Assembly: GCF_003584165.1 (NCBI RefSeq)
Contig: NZ_QXFJ01000007.1
Span: forward strand, 152,907 to 216,906
Source: Flagellimonas aequoris
Lineage (GTDB): Bacteria; Bacteroidota; Bacteroidia; Flavobacteriales; Flavobacteriaceae
Direction: 5' to 3'
Length of the DNA: 64,000 nucleotides
The first letter of the stretch is position 1, and each line of letters opens with the position of its first letter. The notes beneath the pieces were generated by a model. That model searched no databases. It was not told the DNA's origin and saw nothing but the letters and a program-made list of their open reading frames with translations. Made by a program: the position numbers and the translations under genes. This document shows, piece after piece, positions 18,671 to 28,047 of the stretch.

Positions 18671-20254
18671 ATGATTCATAAAATACCACCTTTTGTTAGC
18701 ACGATGACTCTTTTGGTATCCGTGTTGATTCTTTCATCCTGCAGCGAGCAATACGACCTGCTTATTCTGAACGGAACCGTTTATGACGGCAAGGGAGGGG
18801 AACCCGTTGTGACCGATATTGCCATCAAAGATTCCATGATCGTGGCCATGGGAGATTTGGATAATGTCAAGGCGCTTCGCATCATTAATGCCGAAGGATT
18901 GGCCGTTTCCCCTGGTTTTATCGATATGCATGCCCATTTAGAACCGATTATGGAACTGAATTCCTGCGAAAGCCATGTAAGACAAGGAGTGACCACCGCG
19001 TTAGGCGGTCCGGATGGTAGCTCGCCCTACCCCATGAAACCTTTCATGGACAGTCTTCAACAAAAGGGTATTGGCATGAATGCCGCCTTTTTGGTGGGCC
19101 ATAATACGGTAAGAAGAAATATCATGGGACTCGAAAATAGGGCTCCTACTCCCGAAGAACTCAAAGCTATGGAAGCAGAGATCGACAGTGCTATGAAAGA
19201 TGGGGCGTATGGTATTTCCACTGGCTTGAAATACTTGCCCGGGGCCTTTTCCAAAGTGGATGAAGTCATCGACCTTTCCAAAGTGGCCTCCAAATACGGG
19301 GGCATCTATACATCCCATTTACGGGAGGAAGGACTGGGACTTTTCGATGCTGTGCAAGAAGCCATCCAAATTTCCGAGGATGCCGATATTCCCGTAATCC
19401 TTACCCATCACAAAGCCATTGGAAAGCCTATGTGGGGAAAGAGTGCCCGAACCTTGGCCATGGTAGATTCCGCAAGAGCAAAGGGATTGGACATAAAAAT
19501 GGACCAATACCCTTACGCAGCCAGTTATACCAGTATTTCGGTGCTTATCCCAAGTTGGGCAAGGGCTGGTGGTCAAGAAGAATTCAAGGCACGGGTGGAA
19601 GACCCAGTACTTCGTGACAGTATTAAAAATGGGATTGTCTTTAATATTTTGAACGACCGGGGCGGTTCAGATCTGGACCGAATCCAATTCGCGAAAGTAG
19701 AGTGGGCCCCAGAACTGGAAGGAAAAACATTAAAGTATTGGTGTGAACAACACAATTTGGAGCCCTCCGTGGAAAATGGGGCGGACTTGGTCATCAAGGC
19801 TCAATTGAACGGTGGGGCATCCTGTGTATACCATGCCATGGCCGAAGAAGATGTGGAGCGCATCATGAAGCACCCCATGACCATGATCGGTTCGGACGGG
19901 CGTTTGGTGGAACCAGGTATGGGTCACCCACACCCCCGTTGGTATGGCACCTTCCCAAGGGTATTGGGACGTTATGTGAGGGAAAAGCATACCTTGGAAC
20001 TTTCCGAAGCCATACGTAAAATGACCTATCTGCCAGCCCAGAGCCTCAATCTTACAGACCGTGGACTCATCAAGGAAGGGATGAAGGCAGATATCACTAT
20101 ATTCAATCCAGAGACCATCATCGACAAAGCCACTTTTGAAAAACCTCATCAATACTCCGAAGGCATCGAATATGTTTTGGTGAATGGAGGGTTGGCCGTG
20201 GATGAAGGTGAGTTCAAGGATATTAAATCAGGAAAAGTATTACGTAAACAATAG
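18671..20254 (+). CDS. N-acyl-D-amino-acid deacylase-type amidohydrolase lipoprotein
   Basis: A 527-residue amidohydrolase with a lipoprotein signal (LLVSVLILSSC). The urease-type metal-dependent hydrolase core begins LLILNGTVYDGKGG. Metal ligands appear in GFIDMHAHLEP, TSHLREEG, VILTHHKAIG and the late MIGSDGRLVEP. This arrangement matches the D-aminoacylase / N-acyl-D-glutamate deacylase group, which releases free D-amino acids from N-acylated forms; some relatives cleave dipeptides containing D-residues. It lies 10 bp after the D-alanine aminotransferase gene, which would use the D-amino acid released. The lipid anchor suggests action in the periplasm. Confidence 0.87.
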   Translation: MIHKIPPFVSTMTLLVSVLILSSCSEQYDLLILNGTVYDGKGGEPVVTDIAIKDSMIVAMGDLDNVKALRIINAEGLAVSPGFIDMHAHLEPIMELNSCESHVRQGVTTALGGPDGSSPYPMKPFMDSLQQKGIGMNAAFLVGHNTVRRNIMGLENRAPTPEELKAMEAEIDSAMKDGAYGISTGLKYLPGAFSKVDEVIDLSKVASKYGGIYTSHLREEGLGLFDAVQEAIQISEDADIPVILTHHKAIGKPMWGKSARTLAMVDSARAKGLDIKMDQYPYAASYTSISVLIPSWARAGGQEEFKARVEDPVLRDSIKNGIVFNILNDRGGSDLDRIQFAKVEWAPELEGKTLKYWCEQHNLEPSVENGADLVIKAQLNGGASCVYHAMAEEDVERIMKHPMTMIGSDGRLVEPGMGHPHPRWYGTFPRVLGRYVREKHTLELSEAIRKMTYLPAQSLNLTDRGLIKEGMKADITIFNPETIIDKATFEKPHQYSEGIEYVLVNGGLAVDEGEFKDIKSGKVLRKQ

Positions 20255-20263
20255 CACCTCAAC

Positions 20264-21565
20264 ATGATGAAAAAAACTACAATAGCATTTGTTCTTGCCT
20301 TAGGAATGGCAACTTGCATTCTTAACGCACAAGAAACTCCAACCATTGAAAAGCAGTATACCAAGGAAATTGAAAAATTGACCAAAGCCAAAAAGGTCAA
20401 GGCTGCCTTCGAAATTATCAAGGGTCAAATGGACCAGACCACAGCGGACCTCATTACCCTTACGGAAGTGTTGGCACCTCCTTTCATGGAAGATGAAAAA
20501 GGAAAGGTATTCGCCAAAATGTTGGAAGAAGCTGGTATTGACAGTATCTGGACCGATAAAGTCGGAAACGTCATCGGCCTCAGAAAAGGAACCTCAGGCG
20601 AATCAGGATATGTGGGTGTGGATGCCCATTTGGATGTGGTTTTTCCCGAAGGCACCGATGTGACCGTTCAAAAAGTGGGCGATACGCTCAAAGCCCCCGG
20701 AATCGGGGACGACACTAGGGCTTTGGCCATGCTCATCAGTATGTTGAAGGCCATGAACAAGGCCGATATCAAAACCGGAAAAGATGTATTGATCGTGGGT
20801 TCTGTTGGTGAGGAAGGCCTAGGTGACCTTCGTGGCATGAAATATATGTTCAACGAATCCGGGTTGGACATCGATTCATGGATTGCCATTGATGGTGGCA
20901 GTATGGGCAGAATCAGCAATGCTGGACTGGGTTCCAAACGCTACAAATTGGAAATCAAGGGAAAAGGAGGCCACTCTTGGGGGGCCTTCGGTTTGGCCAA
21001 TCCACATCATGCCTTAGGTAAGGCCATCGATGTTTTTTCCGAAGCAGCTTGGGACTACACTTCCGGGGATATTCCCAAGACCAGTTTCAATGTAGGTCGA
21101 ATTGGAGGTGGTACTTCTGTCAATTCCATTCCCTTTGAATCTTGGGCGGAAATAGATATGCGGGCCATCGACCCCAAAAATTTGGATGAAATTGAGGCTA
21201 TCTTGAAAAATTCCGTGGAGAAGGCCATTACAGCGTATAATGCCAGTGGTGTTAAGGGGGAAGTAACCTATGAGCTGATTAAGATCGGGGACAGACCTTC
21301 TGGCGAGTTGCCTGGTTCCCTACCCTTGATCCAACGTACCATGGCCGCAACCCAGTACTTTGGTGTTGTCCCTAGTTTGGGGCGTGGTTCCACCAATATC
21401 AACATACCTGTTTCCAAAGGAATTCCATCGGTATGTATCGGTCGTGGTGGAAAAGGTGGCGGCGCCCATTCCCTACACGAATGGTATTTGAACGACGAAC
21501 CAGGGGATGAATCCATCCAATTGGCTTTATTGGTCACCTTGGCCCAGACAGGATTGGAAAAATAA
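20264..21565 (+). CDS. M20 family metallopeptidase, secreted
   Basis: A 433-residue zinc peptidase with a signal peptide (TTIAFVLALGMATCILNA). Di-zinc motifs of the M20 family are visible: GVDAHLDVVFPE, GIGDDTRALAML, VGSVGEEGLGDLRG with the catalytic Glu pair, WIAIDGGSMG, and the C-terminal GGAHSLHEWY. A dimerisation-type domain occupies the middle. It resembles peptidase T-like and acylamino acid hydrolases. Substrates are probably di- or tripeptides. It stands third in the D-amino acid operon, 9 bp after the deacylase gene and 4 bp before the serine hydrolase gene. Confidence 0.9.
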   Translation: MMKKTTIAFVLALGMATCILNAQETPTIEKQYTKEIEKLTKAKKVKAAFEIIKGQMDQTTADLITLTEVLAPPFMEDEKGKVFAKMLEEAGIDSIWTDKVGNVIGLRKGTSGESGYVGVDAHLDVVFPEGTDVTVQKVGDTLKAPGIGDDTRALAMLISMLKAMNKADIKTGKDVLIVGSVGEEGLGDLRGMKYMFNESGLDIDSWIAIDGGSMGRISNAGLGSKRYKLEIKGKGGHSWGAFGLANPHHALGKAIDVFSEAAWDYTSGDIPKTSFNVGRIGGGTSVNSIPFESWAEIDMRAIDPKNLDEIEAILKNSVEKAITAYNASGVKGEVTYELIKIGDRPSGELPGSLPLIQRTMAATQYFGVVPSLGRGSTNINIPVSKGIPSVCIGRGGKGGGAHSLHEWYLNDEPGDESIQLALLVTLAQTGLEK

Positions 21566-21569
21566 GGTG

Positions 21570-23198
21570 ATGAGAATTTGGAACCCTAAAATAGTAAGCT
21601 GTTTTCTTTTCCTCTTGTGGGCCGCTACATATGGCCAACTGGATACGGAAAAAGAAGCGCAAATCGATAACCTGTTCCAAGCATGGAACAAGCCCAATCA
21701 CCCTGGAGGCGCCATAGCCATTATGCAAAGCGATAAGGTGGTGTACTCCAAAGCCTATGGATTGGCCAGTATGGAATACTTGGTACCCAATTCCACGGGA
21801 ACTTTGTTCAATGTGGCCTCAGTTTCCAAACAGTTCAGTGCATTGGGTATTGTGCTATTGCAGGAACAGGGTAAACTATCCATTGATGATACCATCGACA
21901 AATACATTGATGGACTTGCTCCTTTTGGCAGTAAGATTACCATCCGTCAGATGATGCACCATACCAGCGGCCTTCGGAGCCTCCATGCCCTCTTTGCCTT
22001 GGCAGGATGGCGTAATGACGACTCGCGGACCAATGCAGATCTAGATCGAATCATGGCACTTCAAACGGAACTTAATTTTGAGCCGGGTTCCGAGTATCTC
22101 TACTGCAACACAGGATATATGTTCTTGGCCAACATTATTGAAAAAGTGACCCATAAGTCCTTTATGGATTTTATGAAGGAAGACATTTTCATTCCTTTGG
22201 GCATGCACGAAACCTATGTGGAAGATCGCTACGATCGGATTGTCCCGAACAACGCTACCTCCTACTATACCCAAAGAAATGGCTTTATCCGAGCGGTGGA
22301 GTATTGGGGTTATGTGGGTTCTGGCAATATGCACACCACTACGGCAGACCTATTAAAATACCTGAAAAACTATTATGATCCGCAACCTGGATGGGAAAAC
22401 ATATTCCGAACCATGCAGACCTTAGACCCCTTGAACGATGGAAGTTATCTAGAGTACGCTTTTGGTGTGAATGTAGACAAACTATATGGTAAAAAACGGA
22501 TTACCCATGGCGGTTCCATTGGGGGTTTCCGTTCCAATGTAGCGGTATTCCCAGAGGAGAAAACGAGTATTGCCATCATCACCAATTTTTCATCTTCGGG
22601 ACCTGGGGGCAAATCCAATGACATTGCCGGTATTCTATTCGGCAAGCCCGCTCCTTTTAAAAAGTTGAAGGTGGCGAAAATTTCAAAGTCGACCATGGAA
22701 TCCTATGCAGGTGATTATTGGGATGATGACACCTATGAAGAACAGCAAGTCACCATAAATGGCGATACGTTGTTTTTGGGCCGCAGAACCGCTTTTCTTC
22801 CTGTTGCCGAAGGAAAATTTGAAGCCTTGGATTCCCAAAATGGCACCAAATTGGAGTTCCATGAAAATGAATTTGACTACATCCCAGGCTCCAATCGATC
22901 ACTTCATTTTAAAAAATTCAAAGAAGAACCCCTAACCGATGCCGATGCAGCAGAATATGTGGGAGCTTATTACAGTCCCGAGATCCATACCTCCTATTCC
23001 ATCTTTTATAGGGAAGGTAAGTTGTATGCCTTTCATATACGATTTGGTGAATTGACCCTCACGCAAAAATTCAAGGATTTATTACAGGGTGAATATCCAT
23101 TGAGCACATTAAAATTCAAGCGTGAAAATGGAAAGATTACCGGAGTTTGGATTTCCGATGGCAGGGTACGAAACCTATGGTTTGAAAAAACGGAATAA
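21570..23198 (+). CDS. Class C beta-lactamase-like serine hydrolase
   Basis: A 542-residue secreted protein with a signal peptide ending near TYGQ. The penicillin-binding fold has SVSK (Ser84, Lys87), the tyrosine motif YCNTGY and the third motif HGGSIGG. The last 170 residues form an extra beta-rich domain, as in D-aminopeptidase and EstB-like esterases. Enzymes of this family include DD-peptidases, D-aminopeptidases and esterases; given the operon, action on D-amino-acid peptides is the most attractive role. The ATG at 21570 begins the signal peptide. It overlaps a GTG 3 bp earlier and lies 4 bp after the M20 stop. Confidence 0.88.
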   Translation: MRIWNPKIVSCFLFLLWAATYGQLDTEKEAQIDNLFQAWNKPNHPGGAIAIMQSDKVVYSKAYGLASMEYLVPNSTGTLFNVASVSKQFSALGIVLLQEQGKLSIDDTIDKYIDGLAPFGSKITIRQMMHHTSGLRSLHALFALAGWRNDDSRTNADLDRIMALQTELNFEPGSEYLYCNTGYMFLANIIEKVTHKSFMDFMKEDIFIPLGMHETYVEDRYDRIVPNNATSYYTQRNGFIRAVEYWGYVGSGNMHTTTADLLKYLKNYYDPQPGWENIFRTMQTLDPLNDGSYLEYAFGVNVDKLYGKKRITHGGSIGGFRSNVAVFPEEKTSIAIITNFSSSGPGGKSNDIAGILFGKPAPFKKLKVAKISKSTMESYAGDYWDDDTYEEQQVTINGDTLFLGRRTAFLPVAEGKFEALDSQNGTKLEFHENEFDYIPGSNRSLHFKKFKEEPLTDADAAEYVGAYYSPEIHTSYSIFYREGKLYAFHIRFGELTLTQKFKDLLQGEYPLSTLKFKRENGKITGVWISDGRVRNLWFEKTE

Positions 23199-23227
23199 CA
23201 CAATTTGGTCTTTATGGCCTTATAAAA

Positions 23228-23264
23228 AGGAACCCCCGCATGTAGCAGGGGTTCTTTTCTTTTT
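23228..23264. terminator. Bidirectional intrinsic terminator
   Basis: A GC-rich stem with arms GAACCCC (23230-23236) and GGGGTTC (23248-23254) is followed by a T-rich run on the plus strand and preceded by an A-run, so it can end both the plus-strand D-amino acid operon and the convergent RND operon. Confidence 0.85.
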
Positions 23265-23283
23265 CAATCAGCAATTTTCATCC

Positions 23284-24723
23284 TCAATTTTCCAATCGCC
23301 CGGAATCAAGGGCCATGGATCGTATCAAATTGACACGTTCGGTAAGTTCCTGTCCAAAAAGTTGGACACTAAGGCGCTCCGCTTCAAGGACCTGACGTTC
23401 GGCATCCACCACATCAATATAGTTTACCAATCCCTTTCTATATCGTTCATTGGTCAATAGGGCAGCGTCCCTTGCGGCCACCACGAACTCCTGTTGCGCC
23501 AACAACTGTTCCCGTATCCAATGCAAATTGGAGAACGCATTTTCTACCTGTTTGTAAGATTGAAGCAGGTTTTGCTCATAATTTCTATGTTCCTCATCCA
23601 ATTCACTCTTTCTCAACTTAATCTCAGCGCGCTTCTTACCTCCTTCAAATACAGGAAGAGAAGCCGTAACACCCGCAAACCAGGTCCTGCTATCCCTTTC
23701 TATAAGATTGTCCGAAGCTCCGGAAAGATAACCGTAAGCCCCACTCAATTGGAATGAGGGCAACAATTGTTTCTTTTGATTGACCAGCATTTTTTCCGCT
23801 GACTCTATCATCAATTTTGAAGCCCGTAAATCCGGTCTGGTAACCACCAATGAATCTTTCCTCAAAAATTCAACATTGGGTGGAAGATATTGGATGTTGG
23901 CATGGGGCACCTCAAACGTACTGGCATCCTCCCCGACCAACGTGGCCAAAATGAGTTCTATTTCGGACCTTAATCTTTGGGTGTTTTTGAGTTGCACCTG
24001 TACCGAAGCCAATTCGGTTTTTGCCCTAAGTTCATCGATTTGGCTCACCAGACCTGCGTTGTAACGCGTTGAAGCTATCTCCAGATTATCGAGTCTAGTT
24101 TTTTCCGTATGCTTCAACAAGTCGATTTCGGCATCCAAACGGACCATTAAAAAATAATTACTGGCCACTTCGGTGGTGACTTCCAATACTATCTGTTTGC
24201 GGTTTTCTTCCGTGGCTTTATAGAGCAGATTATTGGCCTCCAAATTGTTGAAATTTTTCCCAAAAACATCCAATTCATAGGAAGCCGTGACCGGAGCTTG
24301 GTAGGTACTCAAAGTTGCCGGTCCCAGTTGCCCTCCAAATGGATTGGGTCGGTTGGCCGAAAACTCCTGTCTCGTGAACGATGGTTCCACCCGAATGGTC
24401 GGGAACATAGTCGACATGGCGATATGTTTGTTGGCCTTGGCCTGGTTCAGTTTGGCCAACGCGATTTTTAAATCAAGGTTCTGCTCGAGGGCCTTGCTTT
24501 CCAAAGTATCAAGAGCTGGATAGCCAAAAGATTTCCACCACTGTTTATCTTGTGTGATGGGCCATACATTTTGACTTATGGTATCATTTCCAATATACAG
24601 TACCACAGTCTCTTTGGATGTATCCCGCCATCTCCATTTAGAAGTATCCATCTCCTGCCCATGGGCAGAGAGCACCCCAAAAAGGATCAAAACGGATTTT
24701 ATAATTGTTCTTGAATATTTCAT
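23284..24723 (-). CDS. TolC family outer membrane efflux protein
   Basis: A 479-residue outer membrane factor with a signal peptide (IIKSVLILFGVLSAHG) and two OEP repeats. Each repeat carries the long alpha-helical hairpin sequences expected of the periplasmic tunnel, for example LEQNLDLKIALAKLNQAKAN and YRKGLVNYIDVVDAERQVLE. The sequence resembles the NodT/OprM subgroup but lacks a lipobox cysteine. It would form the outer membrane exit duct for the RND pump encoded immediately upstream (9 bp gap). The three pump genes read in the order adaptor, permease, duct. Confidence 0.93.
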   Translation of the reverse strand: MKYSRTIIKSVLILFGVLSAHGQEMDTSKWRWRDTSKETVVLYIGNDTISQNVWPITQDKQWWKSFGYPALDTLESKALEQNLDLKIALAKLNQAKANKHIAMSTMFPTIRVEPSFTRQEFSANRPNPFGGQLGPATLSTYQAPVTASYELDVFGKNFNNLEANNLLYKATEENRKQIVLEVTTEVASNYFLMVRLDAEIDLLKHTEKTRLDNLEIASTRYNAGLVSQIDELRAKTELASVQVQLKNTQRLRSEIELILATLVGEDASTFEVPHANIQYLPPNVEFLRKDSLVVTRPDLRASKLMIESAEKMLVNQKKQLLPSFQLSGAYGYLSGASDNLIERDSRTWFAGVTASLPVFEGGKKRAEIKLRKSELDEEHRNYEQNLLQSYKQVENAFSNLHWIREQLLAQQEFVVAARDAALLTNERYRKGLVNYIDVVDAERQVLEAERLSVQLFGQELTERVNLIRSMALDSGRLEN

Positions 24724-24731
24724 TCCTGTTA

Positions 24732-27700
24732 TTAGTTTAATTCGATTGCCTTTGTTTTTCTTTTCCCAATATTTCTACAGAGCACATAAAAAACCGGTGT
24801 GAACAGTAAACCAAAAAAGGTTACTCCCAACATTCCACTGAACACTGCCGTTCCCAAGGAGCGTCTCATTTCTGCCCCGGCCCCGGATGCCAATACCAAG
24901 GGTACAACACCCAAAATGAAGGCAAATGCGGTCATTAATATGGGACGAAGTCTTAATCGAGCCGCTTCCATGGCCGCTTTTTCCAAAGGATATCCTTGGT
25001 CTTCCAACTGCTTGGCAAACTCCACTATTAGGATGGCATTTTTACTGGCCAATCCCACAAGGACCACTAATCCAATCTGGGTAAGGATGTTATTGTCCAT
25101 ACCCACCAATCCAATGCCCGTCATGGATGACAGCAAACACATGGGTACAATCAGGATCACGGCCAAGGGAAGTACCCAACTTTCATATTGTGCTGCCAAC
25201 AAGAGGAACACAAACAAGACGGCCAACCCAAAGGCAATCCCTGCGGTATTTCCTGATTCTTTTTGTTGATAGGCCAGTTCAGTCCATTCATAATCAATTC
25301 CCTCGGGCAAGATTTGGTCAGCCAAGCGTTCCATGGCTTCAAGGGCCTCCCCTGAGCTGTAGCCAGGGTTAACGTTACCCGAAAGTGCCAATGCCGGGTA
25401 AAGATTGTATCTGGGTACCCGTGCTGGTCCCGAAATATCCCTTAACTGGCCTACAGCACTCAAGGGTACCATTTCACCATTCCTGTTCCGTACCCTTATC
25501 CGGGTAAGGTCTTGGGGAGTATATCGATATTCCCCATCTGCTTGTGCCGTTACCCTGAACGTTTTCCCCTGCATGTTAAAGTCATTCACAAAGGCAGAAC
25601 CCATGTACACTTCCATGGCACTGGAAATCTCTTCGATTGGCACTCCCATGGTCTGGGCTTTCTCCTTGTCCAGATCAAAGAACAATTGTGGTGAACTCGA
25701 ATTGAAGAAAGTGAAGACACTGTTGAGTGCAGGGTCTTGGTTGGCTGCCGCCATGAGTTGATACCCAGCCTGCAACAACTGCTCCGTACCCAATCCCCCA
25801 CGATCTTGGATCATCATTTTGAATCCACCTGCGTTTCCAATTCCGCGAACCGGAGGAGGAGCCACCACCACGGTAAAGGCATCGTCAAAAGGAGCCAACT
25901 TTTTGGTCAGCTCTTGCTGTAATCCCTTAAAGGTGATGCCTTTTTTCTTACGGGTCTCAAAATCCTCCAGAGCCGTGAAAATGGCCCCGGCATTGGAGGA
26001 GTTCGTAAAGGTAGCCGCATCAAAACCTGTGAAAGCCACGGCATTCTTCACCCCATCAATGGTTAAAACACTGTCAATGGCCTTTTGCATTACCTTATCG
26101 GTCCGTTCCAAAGAAGAACCGGGAGGCAATTGGATAATGTTGATGAAATAGCCTTGATCCTGTTCCGGAATAAATCCTGTAGGTATTCGGCTAAAGGCAA
26201 AAACGGTTAGCACGATTAGTCCCACATAAGAGAGCAATACCCATTTGCGCTTCGCGATAAATTTTTGGGTAATATTCCCATACTTCAACGATACCCAATC
26301 CATGACTTTATTAAAGCCAGAAAAGAACTTGGGAACAAAACCGAACCTTGCTGTCGCCACTTTTTCATGGTCTTCTTCCTTATGTTTTTTCATGACGATG
26401 GCCGCCATTGCAGGACTCAACGTAAGTGAGACAAATACAGAGATCATAGTAGCCACGGCCACGGTAACACCAAATTGACTGTAGAACGCTCCACTGATTC
26501 CTTTTAGGAATATGGTTGGCAAGAACACAGCAACCAATACCAATCCCATGGCCACCAAGGCTCCTCCTACTTCATCCATGGTCTTTCTTGCCGCTTTTTT
26601 AACGCCCATGCCATCCCGAAGGTTCCGCTCCATATTTTCCACGACCACAATAGCATCATCCACCACAATACCAATGGCCAGTACCAGACCGAAAAGGGTC
26701 AAGTTGTTCAGGGAATATCCCAATCCCTGCATCACTGCAAAAGTTCCAATAAGGGATACGGGTATCGCCAAAATTGGTATGATGGCGGCCCTCCACGTCT
26801 GGAGAAACAAAATGATTACCAACACTACAAGGATGATGGCTTCGTAGATAGTCCCTCCAACCTCGTCAATGGACTGCGCAATGAATTCCGTTGGGTTGTA
26901 GGCAACTCTATATTCCACCCCTTTTGGAAAGTCTTTGGAAACTTCCTTCATGGTATTTAAAATGGCATCCGCGGTTTCCAATGCATTGGTTCCCGGTCTT
27001 TGAAACACGGGAAGCGCCACGGCAGGGTACTTATCCAGATATCCTTTGGTGGCATAACTTGCCGAACCCAATTCCACCCGACCAATGTCCTTCACCCTTA
27101 CCAACTGGCCTCTATCCCCGTTTCTAACAATAATGTCCTCAAATTCCTCTTTGGTATTGAGCCTACCCTGGGTCTGTATGTTTACCTCAAAGGCATTCTG
27201 ATCCATTAAGGGTTGTTGGTTCAAGGTACCACCGGCTACCTGGACGTTCTGTGCCCTCAAGGCACTGAGTACCTCGTTGGGCGTCATGTCCATACTGGCC
27301 ATTTTATCTGGGTTGAGCCAAATTCTCATCGAATATTGATCCCCACCAAACATCCTTACATTTCCTACCCCGTCAATCCTTGAAATCTTGTCGATGATCT
27401 GGAAATTGGCATAGTTGGCCAGATAGGTTTGGTCATACGTATTGTCAGGAGAAATCATGTGGATGACCAACATAAGGTCCGGAGAACTCTTCTGTGTGGT
27501 GATACCGAGTCGTCTTACCTGTTCGGGCAATCTAGGCTCGGCAATGGCCACTCTGTTCTGTACAAGTACCTGTGCTTGGTCCACATCAACCCCTTGTTTA
27601 AAGGAGATGGTGAGGTTCAGCAACCCGTCGTTGGTTGCTTGGGACAACATATAGATCATCCCCTCCACCCCGTTGATTTCCTGCTCCAATGGCGTGGCGA

Positions 27701-27887
27701 CGGTCTTGGAAATGGTCTCCGCGCTCGCCCCTGGATACGCAGCGGTCACTACCACCGTAGGGGGAGCCACTTCCGGATATTGTGACACCGGAAGCGAGAA
27801 ATAAGCCAATCCCCCAAGGATCATCAAAATGATGGAAATCACAATGGAAAGGATGGGCCTTTTTATAAAATTATGCGTGAATTTCAT
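24732..27887 (-). CDS. Efflux RND transporter permease subunit (HAE1/AcrB type)
   Basis: A 1051-residue inner membrane pump with the standard 12-helix layout: helix 1 (PILSIVISIILMILGGLAYF), a large porter domain, helices 2-6, a second porter domain and helices 8-12. The proton-relay motif GIVVDDAIVVVENMERN is in helix 4, and PGSSLERTDKVM and GLASKNAILIVEFAKQ are typical of hydrophobe/amphiphile exporters. It exports drugs, bile-salt-like or other amphiphiles using the proton gradient. The ATG at 27887 yields the usual MKFTHNFIKRP start; a longer reading from 27968 has no family support. It lies between the adaptor and TolC genes in an AraC-linked operon. Confidence 0.96.
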   Translation of the reverse strand: MKFTHNFIKRPILSIVISIILMILGGLAYFSLPVSQYPEVAPPTVVVTAAYPGASAETISKTVATPLEQEINGVEGMIYMLSQATNDGLLNLTISFKQGVDVDQAQVLVQNRVAIAEPRLPEQVRRLGITTQKSSPDLMLVIHMISPDNTYDQTYLANYANFQIIDKISRIDGVGNVRMFGGDQYSMRIWLNPDKMASMDMTPNEVLSALRAQNVQVAGGTLNQQPLMDQNAFEVNIQTQGRLNTKEEFEDIIVRNGDRGQLVRVKDIGRVELGSASYATKGYLDKYPAVALPVFQRPGTNALETADAILNTMKEVSKDFPKGVEYRVAYNPTEFIAQSIDEVGGTIYEAIILVVLVIILFLQTWRAAIIPILAIPVSLIGTFAVMQGLGYSLNNLTLFGLVLAIGIVVDDAIVVVENMERNLRDGMGVKKAARKTMDEVGGALVAMGLVLVAVFLPTIFLKGISGAFYSQFGVTVAVATMISVFVSLTLSPAMAAIVMKKHKEEDHEKVATARFGFVPKFFSGFNKVMDWVSLKYGNITQKFIAKRKWVLLSYVGLIVLTVFAFSRIPTGFIPEQDQGYFINIIQLPPGSSLERTDKVMQKAIDSVLTIDGVKNAVAFTGFDAATFTNSSNAGAIFTALEDFETRKKKGITFKGLQQELTKKLAPFDDAFTVVVAPPPVRGIGNAGGFKMMIQDRGGLGTEQLLQAGYQLMAAANQDPALNSVFTFFNSSSPQLFFDLDKEKAQTMGVPIEEISSAMEVYMGSAFVNDFNMQGKTFRVTAQADGEYRYTPQDLTRIRVRNRNGEMVPLSAVGQLRDISGPARVPRYNLYPALALSGNVNPGYSSGEALEAMERLADQILPEGIDYEWTELAYQQKESGNTAGIAFGLAVLFVFLLLAAQYESWVLPLAVILIVPMCLLSSMTGIGLVGMDNNILTQIGLVVLVGLASKNAILIVEFAKQLEDQGYPLEKAAMEAARLRLRPILMTAFAFILGVVPLVLASGAGAEMRRSLGTAVFSGMLGVTFFGLLFTPVFYVLCRNIGKRKTKAIELN

Positions 27888-28047
27888 ATTGAAATATTGG
27901 TTTTTTGATTTACTATGTATTTGTTGTTCCTTTTGAATTTTGAAAAGACCTGCCCTAGCTTGCCCCATCTATAATGGGACAAGCTTGTATAAAAGGGCTT
28001 TGTAATGTGAAATACTTACAGGCCTGTTCAAAAAGGATATTGGATGC

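Noticed and set aside
23284..24723. NodT-type lipoprotein assignment for the TolC homologue
   Set aside because: No lipobox cysteine follows the signal peptide, so a plain TolC-family call is safer.
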